Part shown: positions 10,809-22,395 of the stretch, piece by piece
Position numbering within the stretch: position 1 is the first letter of the stretch
How the letters are laid out: every line of letters starts with the position of its first letter
Source of the DNA: Amblyomma americanum
Taxonomy: Eukaryota; Arthropoda; Arachnida; Ixodida; Ixodidae
Length of the DNA: 64,000 nucleotides
Assembly: GCF_052857255.1 (NCBI RefSeq)
Contig: NW_027526499.1
Span: 558,001-622,000 of the forward strand
Direction: 5' to 3'
Translations under genes and position numbers: made by a program
The notes under the pieces: model-generated
Seen by the model: only the letters and a program-made list of their open reading frames with translations
Told to the model about the DNA's origin: nothing
Databases searched by the model: none

Positions 10809-13800
10809 CGTGTTGGAGAAACTCCGTGTTGGAGAAACTCCGTGTTAGAGAAATTCCATGTTGGAGAACCTTCTTGTTGGAGAAACTCCTTGTTGGAGAA
10901 AATCCTTGTTGGAGAAACTCCATGTTGGAGAAACTCCGTGCTGGAGAAACTCCGTGTTGTGGAAACTCCATGTTGTGGAAACTCCGTGTTGAAGAAACTC
11001 CGTGTTGGAGAAACTCCGTGTTGTAGAAACTGTGTCAGAGAAACTCCGTGTCGGAGAAACTCCGTGTTGGAGAAACTCCGTGTTGGAGAAACTCTGTGTC
11101 GGAGAAACTCCTTGTTGGAGAAACTCCGTGTTGGAGAAACTCCGTGTTGGAGAAACTCCGTGTTTTAGAAACTCCGTGTTGGAGAAACTCCCTGTTGTAG
11201 AAACTCCGTGTTAGAGAAACTCCATGTTGGAGAACCTTCTGTTTGGAGAAACTCCTTGTTGGAGAAAATCCTTGTTGGAGAAACTCCATGTTGGAGAAAC
11301 TCCGTGTTGGAGAAACTTTATGTTGTAGAAACTCCGTGTTGGAGAAACTCCATGTTCTAGAAACTCCGTGTTGAAGAAACTCCGTGTTGTAGAAACTCCG
11401 TGTTAGAGAAACTCCATGTTGGAGAACCTTCTGGTTGGAGAAACTCCTTGGAGAAAATCCTTGTTGGAGAAACTCCATGTTGGAGAAACTCCGTGTTGGA
11501 AAAACTCCGTGTTGTGGAAACTCCGTGTTGGGGAAACGCCGAGATGGAGAAACTTCATGTTGTAGAAACTCCGTGTTGAAGAAACTCCGTGTTGGAGAAA
11601 CTCCGTGTTGGAGAAAGTCCGTGTTGGAGAATGTCCGTGTTGGAGAAACTCCGTGTTGGAGAAACTTCGTGTTGGAGAAACTTTATGTTGTAGAAACTCC
11701 GTGTTGGAGAAACTCCATGTTGTAGAAACTCCGTGTTGTAGAAACTCCGTGTTGGAGATAATCCATGTTGGAGAAACTCCATGTTGGAGAAACTCCATGC
11801 TGCAGAAAATCCGCACTGGGGAAACTACGCGCCGGAGAATCTCCGCGCTGGAGAGACTTCGTGTTGGAGAAACTCCGTGTTGCAGAAACTCCGTGTTGGA
11901 GAAACTCTGTGTGTGAGAAACTCCGAGTTGGAGAAACTCCGTGTTGGAGAAGCTCCGTATTGGAGAAACTTCGTATCGGAGAAAGTCCGTGTCGGAGAAA
12001 CTCCGTGTCGCAGAAACTCCGTGTTGTAGAAACTTCGTGTTGGCGAAACTCCTTGTTGTAGAAACTCCGTGTTGGAGTACTTATTGTTAGATAAACTCCG
12101 TGTTGGAGAAACTTCGTGCTGGAGAAACTGTGTCGGAGAAACTCTGTGTCGGAGAAAGTCTGTGTCGGAGAAACTCCGTGTTGGAGAAACTCCGTGTTGG
12201 AGAAACTCCGTGCTAGAGAAACTCCGTGTTTGAGACACTCCACGTTGGAGAATCTCCTTGTTGGAAAAAACCTTGTTTGAGAAACTCCTTGTTGGAGAAA
12301 CTCTGTGTCGGAGAAACTCCGTGCTGGGGAAACTTCGTGTTGGGGAAACGCCGTGTTGGAGAAACTCCGTGTCGGAGAAACTCCGTGTCGGAGAAACTCC
12401 ATGTTAGAGAAACTCCGTGTTGGAGAAACTCCGTGTTGGAGAAACTTCGTGTTGGAGAAAATCCTTGTTGGAGAAACTCCGTGCTACAGCAACTCCGTGT
12501 TGGAGAAACTCCGTGTTCGAAAAACTCCGTGTTGGAGGAACTCTGTGTTGGAGAAACTCCGTGTTGGAGAAACTCCGCGCTGGAAAAACTTCGTGTTGGA
12601 GAAACTCCGCGTTGGAGAAACTCCGTGTTGGAGAAACTCCGTGTCGGAGAAACTCCGTGTCGGAGAAACTCCGTATTGGAGAAACTCCGTGTTGGAGAAA
12701 ATTTATGTTGGAGAAACTCCATGTCGAAGAGACTTCGTATTGGAGAAACTCCGTGTTGGAGAAACTTTATGTTGTAGAAACTCCGTGTTGGAGAAACTCC
12801 ATGTTGTAGAAACTCCGTGTTGAAGAAACTCCGTGTTGGAGAAACTCCTTGTTGGAGAAACTCCGTGTTAGAGAAACTCCATGTTGGAGAAAGTCCGTGT
12901 TGGAGAATGTCCGTGTTGGAGAAACTCCGTGTTGGAGAAACTCCGTGTTGCAGAAACTCCGTGTTGGAGAATGTCCGTGTTGGAGAAACTCCGTGTTGGA
13001 GAAACTCCGTGTTGGAGAAAATTTATGTTGGAGAAACTCCATGTCGAAGAGACTTCGTATTGGAGAAACTCCGTGTTGGAGAAACTTTATGTTGTAGAAA
13101 CTCCGTGTTGGAGAAACTCCATGTTGTAGAAACTCCGTGTTGAAGAAACTCCGTGTTGGAGAAACTCCTTGTTGGAGAAACTCCGTGTTGTAGAAACTCC
13201 GTGTTGGAGAAACTCTATGTTCTAGAAACTCCGTGTTGAAGAAACTCCGTGTTGGAGAAACTCCGTGTCGGAGAAACTCCGTGTTGCAGAAACTCCGTGT
13301 TGGAGAAACTCCGTGTTGGAGAATGTCCGTGTTGGAGAAACTCCGCGTTGGAGAAACTCCGTGTTGGAGAAATTTTATGTTGTAGAACCTCCGTGTTGTA
13401 GAAACTCCGTGTTGTAGAAACTCCGTGTTGGAGATAATCCAAGTTGGAGAAACTCCATGTTGGAGAAACTCCATGCTGCAGAAAATCAGCGCTGGGGAAA
13501 CTACGCGCTGGAGAATCTCCGCGCTGGAGAGACTTCGTGTTGGAGAAACTCCGTGTTGGAGAAACTCCGTGTTGGAGAAACTCCGTGTTAGAGAAATTCC
13601 ATGTTGGAGAAAGTCCGTGTTGGAGAATGTCCGTGTTGGAGAAACTCCGTGTTGGAGAAACTCCGTGTTGTAGAAGCTTCGTGTTGGCGAAACTCCATGT
13701 TGTAGAAACTTCGTGTTGGAGAAACTCTGTGTTGGAGAAACTTATTGTTAGAGAAACTCCGTGATGGACAAACTTCGTGCTGGAGAAACTTCGTGTTGTA

Positions 13801-16800
13801 GAAACTGTGTCGGAGAAACTCCGTGTTGGAGAAACTCCATGTCGGAGAAACTCCGTGTTGGAGGAACTCCCTCTTGGAGAATCTCCGTGTCGGAGAAACT
13901 CCATGTTGGAGAAACTCCGTGTTTGAGAAACTCCGTGTCGGGGAAACTCCCTGTTGGAGAAACTCCGTGTTGGAGAAACTCCGTGTTGGAGAAACTCCGT
14001 GTTGGAGAAAATCCTTGTTGGAGAAACTCCGTGCTATAGCAACTCCGTGTTGGAGAAATTCTGCGCTGGAGAAACTCCGCGCTGGAGAAAGTCCGTGTTG
14101 GAGAAACTCCGTGTTGGAGAAACTCTGTGTTGGAGAAACTCCGTGTTGGAGAAACACCACGTTAGAGAAACTCCGTGTTGGAGAAAATCCCTGTTGGAGA
14201 AACTCCGTGCTAGAGAAACTCCGTGTATGAAACACTCCACGTTGGAGAATCTCCTTGTAGGAAAAACCTTGTTTGAGAAACTCCTTGTTGGAGAAACTGC
14301 GTGTTGGAGAAACTCCGTGCTGGGGAAACTTCGTGTTGGGGAAACGCCGTGTTGGAGAAACTCCATGTTGGATAAACTCCGTGGCGGAGCAACTCCGTGT
14401 CGGAGAAACTCCGTGTTGGAGAAACTCCGTGTTGGAGAAACTCTGTTTTGGAGAAACTCCGTGTTGGAGAAACTTCGTGTTGGAAAAACTCCGTGTTGGA
14501 GAAACTCCGTGCTAGAGAAACTCCGTGTTTGAGACACTCCACGTTAGAGAATCTTCTTGTTGGAAAAACCTTGTTTGAGAAACTCCTTGTTGGAGAAACT
14601 CCGTGTTGGAGAAACTCCGTGCTGGGGAAACTTCGTGTTGGGGAAACGCCGTGTTGGAGAAACTCCACGTTGGAGAAACTCCGTGTCGGAGAAACTCCGT
14701 GTCGGAGAAACTCCGTGTTGGAGAAACTCTGTGTCGGAGAAACTCCGTGTCGGAGAAACTCCGTGTTGGAGAAACTCCGTGTCGGAGAAACTCAGTGTCG
14801 GAGAAACTCCGTGTCGGAGAAACTCCGTGTCGGAGAAACTCCGTGTCGGAGAAACTCCGTGTTGGAGAAAGTCCTTGTTGGAGAAACTCCGTGTTGGAGA
14901 AACTCCGTGTTAGAGAAACTCCGTGCTGGGGAAACTTCGTGTTGGGGTAACGCCGTGTTTGAGAAACTCCATGTTGGAGAAACTCCGTGTCGGAGAAACT
15001 CCCTGTTGGAGAAACTCCGTGTTGGAGAAACTCCGTGTTGGAGAAACTCTGTGTTGGAGAAACTTCGTGTTGGAGAAAATCCTTGTTGGAGAAACTCCGT
15101 GCTATAGCAACTCCGTGTTGGAGAAACTCCACGCTGGAGAAACTCCGTGTTCGAAAAACTCCGTGTTGGAGGAACTCTGTGTTGGACAAACGCCGTGTTG
15201 GAGAAACTCCGCGCTGGAGAAACTTCGTGTTGGAGAAACTCCGCGTTGGAAAAACTCCGTGTTGGAGAAACTCCGTGTTGGAGAAACTCCGTGTCGGAGA
15301 AACTCCGTGTTGGAGAAACTTTATGTTGGAGAAACTCCATGTCGAAGAAACTTCGTATTGGAGAAACTCCGTGTTGGAGAAACTTTATTTTGTACAAACT
15401 CCGTGTTGGAGAAACTCCATGTTGTAGAAACTCCGTGTTGAAGAAACTCCGTGTTGGAGAAACTCCGTGTTGGAGAAACTCCGTGTTAGAGAAACTCCAT
15501 GTTGGAGAAAGTCTGTGTTGGAGAATGTCCGTGTTGGAGAAACTCCGTGTTGGAGAAACTCCGTGTTGGAGAAACTTTATGTTGTAGAAACTCCGTGTTG
15601 GAGATACTCCATGTTGTAGAAACTCCGTGTTGAAGAAACTCCGTGTTGGAGAAACTCCGCGTCGGAGAAACTCCGTGTGTGAGAAACTCCGAGTTGGAGA
15701 AACTCCGTGTTGGAGAAGCTCCGTGTTGGAGAAACTTCGTATCGGAGAAAGTCCGTGTCGGAGAAACTCCGTGTCGCAGAAACTCCGTGTTGTAGAAACT
15801 TCGTGTTGGCGAAACTCCTTGTTGTAGAAACTCCGTGTTGGAGAAACTTATTGCTAGATAAACTCCGTGTTGGAGAAACTTTGTGCTGGAGAAACTCTGT
15901 GTCGGAGAAACTCTGTGTCGGAGAAAGTCTGTGTCGGAGAAACTCCGTGTTGGAGAAACTCCGTGCTAGAGAAACTCCGTGTTTGAGACACTCCACGTTG
16001 GAGAATCTCCTTGTTGGAAAAAACCTTGTTTGAGAAACTCCTTGTTGGAGAAACTCTGTGTCGGAGAAACTCCGTGTTGTAGCAACTCCGTGTTGGAGAT
16101 AATCCAAGTTGGAGAAACTCCATGTTGGAGAAACTCCATGCTGCAGAAAATCAGCGCTGGGGAAACTACGCGCTGGAGAATCTCCGCGCTGGAGAGACTT
16201 CGTGTTGGAGAAACTCCGTGTTGCAGAAACTCCGTGTTGGAGAAACTCCGTGTTGGAGAAGCTCCGTGTTGGAGAAACTTCGTATCGGAGAAAGTCCGTG
16301 TCGGAGAAACTCCGTGTCGCAGAAACTTCGTGTTGTAGAAGCTTCGTGTTGGCGAAACTCCATGTTGTAGAAACTTCGTGTTGGAGAAACTCTGTGTTGA
16401 AGAAACTTATTGTTAGAGAAACTCCGTGATGGAGAAACTTCGTGCTGGAGAAACTTCGTGTTGGAGAAACTCCATGTCGGAGAAACTCCGTGTTGGAGGA
16501 ACTCCCTCTTGGAGAATCTCCGTGTCGGAGAAACTCCATGTTGGAGAAACTCCGTGTTTGAGAAACTCCGTGTCGGGGAAACTCCGTGTTGGAGAAACTC
16601 CGTGTTGGAGAAACTCCGTGTTGGAGAAAATCCTTGTTGGAGAAACTCCGTGCTATAGCAACTGCGTGTTGTAGAAACTCTGCGCAGGAGAAACTCCGCG
16701 GTGGAGATAGTCCGTGTTGGAGAAACTCCGTGTTGGAAAAACTCTGTGTTGGAGAAACTCCGTGTTGGAGAAACACCACGTTAGAGAAACTCCGTGTTGG

Positions 16801-16962
16801 AGAAAATCCCTGTTGGAGAAACTCCGTGCTAGAGATCCGTGTTTGAAACACTCCACGTTGGAGAATCTCCTTGTTGGAAAAACCTTGTTTGAGAAACTCC
16901 TTGTTGGAGAAACTCCGTGTTGGAGAAACTCCGTGCTGGGGAAACTTCGTGTTGGGGAAACG
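10809..16962 (+). repeat. C-type higher-order block (copy 1)
   Basis: This block matches 30973-38310 with offsets of 20,164, 20,196 and 20,212 bp, then 21,332 bp after the point where the later copy holds an extra 1,136-bp tandem duplication. From about 11.39 kb it is also homologous to the blocks starting near 31.55, 40.14, 49.28 and 60.29 kb. It contains the 3-bp-deletion marker at 11446, GATAATCCATG near 11.76 kb, GATAATCCAAG near 13.43 and 16.10 kb, and a run of GTCGG units at about 14,685-14,850. Near 16,831 a unit is shortened by 3 bp (GCTAGAGATCCGTG), a change shared with copies near 38,160, 45,610 and 54,760. Confidence 0.8.
14684..14860 (+). repeat. Run of GTCGG units with two CpGs each
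   Basis: Most of the units here begin GTCGGAG instead of GTTGGAG, so that each has CpG at two places (GTCGG and CCGT). Related runs occur near 5,035-5,175, 25,310-25,450, 34,890-35,075, 36,076-36,206, 43,485-43,645, 52,630-52,790 and 63,620-63,785. The clustering is explained by local spread of one variant and then by block duplication. Confidence 0.8.
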
Positions 16963-19570
16963 CCGTGTTGGAGAAACTCCGTGTTGGAGAAACTTCGTGT
17001 TGGAAAAACTCCATGTTGGAGAACCTTCTGGTTGGAGAAACTCCTTGTTGGAGAAAATCCTTGTTGGAGAAACTCCATGTTGGAGAAACTCCGTGTTGGA
17101 GAAACTTTATGTTGTAGAAACTCCGTGTTGGAGAAACTCCATGTTCTAGAAACTCCGTGTTGAAGAAACTCCGTGTTGGAGAAACTCCGTGTCGGAGAAA
17201 CTCCGTGTTGCAGAAACTCCGTGTTGGAGAAACTCCGTGTTTTAGAAACTCCGTGTTGGAGAAACTCCGTGTTGTAGAAACTCTGTGTCAGAGAAACTCC
17301 GTGTCGGAGAAACTCCGTGTTGGAGAAACTCCGTGTTGGAGAAACTCTGTGTCGGAGAAATTCCTTGTTGGAGAAACTCCGTGCTGGAGAAACTCCTTGT
17401 TGGAGAAACTTCGTGTTGGAAAAACTCCGGGTTGGAGAAACTCCGTGCTAGAGAAACTCCGTGTTTGAGACACTCCACGTTGGAGAATCTCCTTGTTGGA
17501 AAAACCTTGTTTGAGAAACTCCTTGTTGGAGAAACTCCGTGTTGGAGAAACTCCGTGCTGGGGAAACTTCGTGTTGGGGAAACGCCGTGTTGGAGAAACT
17601 CCACGTTGGAGAAACTCCGTGTCGGAGAAACTCCGTGTCGGAGAAACTCCGTGTTGGAGAAACTCTGTGTTGGAGAAACTCCGTGTTGGAGAAGCTCCGT
17701 GTTGAAGAAACTTCGTATCGGAGAAAGTCCGTGTCGGAGAAACTCCGTGTCGCAGAAACCTCGTGTTGTAGAAACTCCATGTTGTAGAAACTTCGTGTTG
17801 GAGAAATTTTATGTTGTAGAAACTCCGTGTTGGAGATACTCCATGTTGTAGAAACTCCGTGTTGAAGAAACTCCGTGTTGGAGAAACTCCGCGTCGGAGA
17901 AACTCCGTGTTGGAGAAACTCTGTGTTGGAGAAATTCCGTGTTGGAGAAACTCCGTGTTGGAGAAACTCCGTGTTGGAGAAACTCCGTGTTTTAGAAACT
18001 CCGTGTTGGAGAAACTCCGTGTTGTAGAAACTCTGTGTCAGAGAAACTCCGTGTCGGAGAAACTCCGTGTTGGAGAAACTCCGTGTTGGAGAAACTCTGT
18101 GTCGGAGAAATTCCTTGTTGGAGAAACTCCGTGCTGGAGAAACTCCTTGTTGGAGAAACTCCGTGTTGGAGAAAACTCCGTGTAGGAGAAACTCCGTGTT
18201 TTAGAAACTCTGTGTTGGAGAAACTCGGTGTTGTAGAAACTCCGTGTCAGAGAAACTCCGTGTCGGAGAAACTCCGTGTTGGAGAAACTCCGTGTTGGAG
18301 AAACTCCGTGTTGGAGAAACTCCGTGTTGGAGAAACTCTGTGTTGGAGAAAGTCCGTGTTGGAGAAACTCCGTGTTGGAGAAACTCCGTGTTGGAGAAAC
18401 TCCGTGTTTTAGAAACTCTGTGTTGGAGAAACTCCGTGTTGTAGAAACTCTGTGTCAGAGAAACTCCGTGTCGGAGAAACTCCGTGTTGGAGAAACTCCG
18501 TGTTTGAGAAACTCTGTGTCGGAGAAATTCCTTGTTGGAGAAACTCCGTGCTGGAGAAACTCCTTGTTGGAGAAACTCCTTGTTGGAGAAACTCCGTGTT
18601 GGAGAAACTCCGTGTTGGAGAAACTCCGTGTTGGAGAAAACTCCGTGTTGGAGAAACTCCGTGTTTTAGAAACTCCGTGTTGGAGAAACTCCCTGTTGTA
18701 GAAACTCCGTGTTAGAGAAACTCCATGTTGGAGAACCTTCTGGTTGGAGAAACTCCTTGGAGAAAATCCTTGTTGCAGAAACTCCATGTTGGAGAAACTC
18801 CGTGTTGGAAAAACTCCGTGTTGTGGAAACTCCGTGTTGGGGAAACGCCGAGATGGAGAAACTTCATGTTGTAGAAACTCCGTGTTGAAGAAACTCCGTG
18901 TTGGAGAAACTCCGTGTTGGAGAAACTCCGTGTTAGAGAAACTCCATGTTGGAGAAAGTCCGTGTTGGAGAATGTCCGTGTTGGAGAAACTCCGTGTTGG
19001 AGAAACTTCGTGTTGGAGAAACTTTATGTTGTAGAAACTCCGTGTTGGAGAAACTCCATGTTGTAGAAACTCCGTGTTGTAGAAACTCCGTGTTGGAGAT
19101 AATCCATGTTGGAGAAACTCCATGTTGGAGAAACTCCATGCTGCAGAAAATCCGCGCTGGGGAAACTACGCGCCGGAGAATCTCCGCGCTGGAGAGACTT
19201 CGTGTTGGAGAAACTCCGTGTTGCAGAAACTCCGTGTTGGAGAAACTCTGTGTGTGAGAAACTCCGAGTTGGAGAAACTCCGTGTTGGAGAAGCTCCGTA
19301 TTGGAGAAACTTCGTATCGGAGAAAGTCCGTGTCGGAGAAACTCCGTGTCGCAGAAACTCCGTGTTGTAGAAACTTCGTGTTGGCGAAACTCCTTGTTGT
19401 AGAAACTCCGTGTTGGAGTACTTATTGTTAGATAAACTCCGTGTTGGAGAAACTTCGTGCTGGAGAAACTGTGTCGGAGAAACTCTGTGTCGGAGAAAGT
19501 CTGTGTCGGAGAAACTCCGTGTTGGAGAAACTCCGTGTTGGAGAAACTCCGTGCTAGAGAAACTCCGTGT
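16963..19570 (+). repeat. Direct repeat D1 of a 2.8-kb pair
   Basis: D1 matches D2 (19772-22395) at an offset of 2,809 bp in its left half and 2,825 bp in its right half, a difference of one 16-bp unit. The left limit lies in plain consensus units and is therefore fuzzy. The right limit is sharp: 19571 has T (GTGTTTGAGACAC) where D2 position 22396 has C (GTGTCGGAG). It contains the marker at 18755 and the GATAATCCATG module near 19.10 kb. Confidence 0.8.
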
Positions 19571-19771
19571 TTGAGACACTCCACGTTGGAGAATCTCCTT
19601 GTTGGAAAAAACCTTGTTTGAGAAACTCCTTGTTGGAGAAACTCTGTGTCGGAGAAACTCCGTGCTGGGGAAACTTCGTGTTGGGGAAACGCCGTGTTGG
19701 ATAAACTCCGTGGCGGAGCAACTACGTGTCGGAGAAACTCCGTGTTGGAGAAACTCCGTGTTGGAGAAACT
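19571..19771 (+). repeat. Non-duplicated 201-bp spacer between D1 and D2
   Basis: This stretch holds the cassette with GTTTGAGACACTCCACG and the 15-bp unit reading GGAAAAAACCTTG, then GGATAAACTCCGTGGCGGAGC and a GCAACTACGTG unit. None of this is repeated after D2. A closely similar stretch with GGCGGAGCAACTACG occurs near 38,330, just before the D-like block at 38,311-40,085, with an offset of 18,619 bp. Confidence 0.7.
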
Positions 19772-22395
19772 CCGTGTTGGAGAAACTCCGTGTTGGAGAA
19801 ACTTCGTGTTGGAAAAACTCCATGTTGGAGAACCTTCTGGTTGGAGAAACTCCTTGTTGGAGAAAATCCTTGTTGGAGAAACTCCATGTTGGAGAAACTC
19901 CGTGTTGGAGAAACTTTATGTTGTAGAAACTCCGTGTTGGAGAAACTCCATGTTCTAGAAACTCCGTGTTGAAGAAACTCCGTGTTGGAGAAACTCCGTG
20001 TCGGAGAAACTCCGTGTTGCAGAAACTCCGTGTTGGAGAAACTCCGTGTTTTAGAAACTCCGTGTTGGAGAAACTCCGTGTTGTAGAAACTCTGTGTCAG
20101 AGAAACTCCGTGTCGGAGAAACTCCGTGTTGGAGAAACTCCGTGTTGGAGAAACTCTGTGTCGGAGAAATTCCTTGTTGGAGAAACTCCGTGCTGGAGAA
20201 ACTCCTTGTTGGAGAAACTTCGTGTTGGAAAAACTCCGGGTTGGAGAAACTCCGTGCTAGAGAAACTCCGTGTTTGAGACACTCCACGTTGGAGAATCTC
20301 CTTGTTGGAAAAACCTTGTTTGAGAAACTCCTTGTTGGAGAAACTCCGTGTTGGAGAAACTCCGTGCTGGGGAAACTTCGTGTTGGGGAAACGCCGTGTT
20401 GGAGAAACTCCACGTTGGAGAAACTCCGTGTCGGAGAAACTCCGTGTCGGAGAAACTCCGTGTTGGAGAAACTCTGTGTTGGAGAAACTCCGTGTTGGAG
20501 AAGCTCCGTGTTGAAGAAACTTCGTATCGGAGAAAGTCCGTGTCGGAGAAACTCCGTGTCGCAGAAACCTCGTGTTGTAGAAACTCCATGTTGTAGAAAC
20601 TTCGTGTTGGAGAAATTTTATGTTGTAGAAACTCCGTGTTGGAGATACTCCATGTTGTAGAAACTCCGTGTTGAAGAAACTCCGTGTTGGAGAAACTCCG
20701 CGTCGGAGAAACTCCGTGTTAGAGAAACTCTGTGTTGGAGAAATTCCGTGTTGGAGAAACTCCGTGTTGGAGAAACTCCGTGTTGGAGAAACTCCGTGTT
20801 TTAGAAACTCCGTGTTGGAGAAACTCCGTGTTGTAGAAACTCTGTGTCAGAGAAACTCCGTGTCGGAGAAACTCCGTGTTGGAGAAACTCCGTGTTGGAG
20901 AAACTCTGTGTCGGAGAAATTCCTTGTTGGAGAAACTCCGTGCTGGAGAAACTCCTTGTTGGAGAAACTCCTTGTTGGAGAAACTCCGTGTTGGAGAAAA
21001 CTCCGTGTAGGAGAAACTCCGTGTTTTAGAAACTCTGTGTTGGAGAAACTCGGTGTTGTAGAAACTCCGTGTCAGAGAAACTCCGTGTCGGAGAAACTCC
21101 GTGTTGGAGAAACTCCGTGTTGGAGAAACTCCGTGTTGGAGAAACTCCGTGTTGGAGAAACTCTGTGTTGGAGAAAGTCCGTGTTGGAGAAACTCCGTGT
21201 TGGAGAAACTCCGTGTTGGAGAAACTCCGTGTTTTAGAAACTCTGTGTTGGAGAAACTCCGTGTTGTAGAAACTCTGTGTCAGAGAAACTCCGTGTCGGA
21301 GAAACTCCGTGTTGGAGAAACTCCGTGTTTGAGAAACTCTGTGTCGGAGAAATTCCTTGTTGGAGAAACTCCGTGCTGGAGAAACTCCTTGTTGGAGAAA
21401 CTCCTTGTTGGAGAAACTCCGTGTTGGAGAAACTCCGTGTTGGAGAAACTCCGTGTTGGAGAAAACTCCGTGTTGGAGAAACTCCGTGTTTTAGAAACTC
21501 CGTGTTGGAGAAACTCCCTGTTGTAGAAACTCCGTGTTAGAGAAACTCCATGTTGGAGAACCTTCTGGTTGGAGAAACTCCTTGGAGAAAATCCTTGTTG
21601 CAGAAACTCCATGTTGGAGAAACTCCGTGTTGGAAAAACTCCGTGTTGTGGAAACTCCGTGTTGGGGAAACGCCGAGATGGAGAAACTTCATGTTGTAGA
21701 AACTCCGTGTTGAAGAAACTCCGTGTTGGAGAAACTCCGTGTTGGAGAAACTCCGTGTTAGAGAAACTCCATGTTGGAGAAAGTCCGTGTTGGAGAATGT
21801 CCGTGTTGGAGAAACTCCGTGTTGGAGAAACTTCGTGTTGGAGAAACTTTATGTTGTAGAAACTCCGTGTTGGAGAAACTCCATGTTGTAGAAACTCCGT
21901 GTTGTAGAAACTCCGTGTTGGAGATAATCCATGTTGGAGAAACTCCATGTTGGAGAAACTCCATGCTGCAGAAAATCCGCGCTGGGGAAACTACGCGCCG
22001 GAGAATCTCCGCGCTGGAGAGACTTCGTGTTGGAGAAACTCCGTGTTGCAGAAACTCCGTGTTGGAGAAACTCTGTGTGTGAGAAACTCCGAGTTGGAGA
22101 AACTCCGTGTTGGAGAAGCTCCGTATTGGAGAAACTTCGTATCGGAGAAAGTCCGTGTCGGAGAAACTCCGTGTCGCAGAAACTCCGTGTTGTAGAAACT
22201 TCGTGTTGGCGAAACTCCTTGTTGTAGAAACTCCGTGTTGGAGTACTTATTGTTAGATAAACTCCGTGTTGGAGAAACTTCGTGCTGGAGAAACTGTGTC
22301 GGAGAAACTCTGTGTCGGAGAAAGTCTGTGTCGGAGAAACTCCGTGTTGGAGAAACTCCGTGTTGGAGAAACTCCGTGCTAGAGAAACTCCGTGT
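19772..22395 (+). repeat. Direct repeat D2 of a 2.8-kb pair
   Basis: This second copy of D1 contains the marker at 21580 and the GATAATCCATG module near 21.92 kb. One extra GTTGGAG...CCTT unit near 20,960 accounts for the change in offset from 2,809 to 2,825 bp. The left part (19,772-21,470) also matches 38,391-40,085 with the constant offset 18,619 bp, so the D-like block near 39 kb is closer to D2 than to D1 in unit number. Confidence 0.8.
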
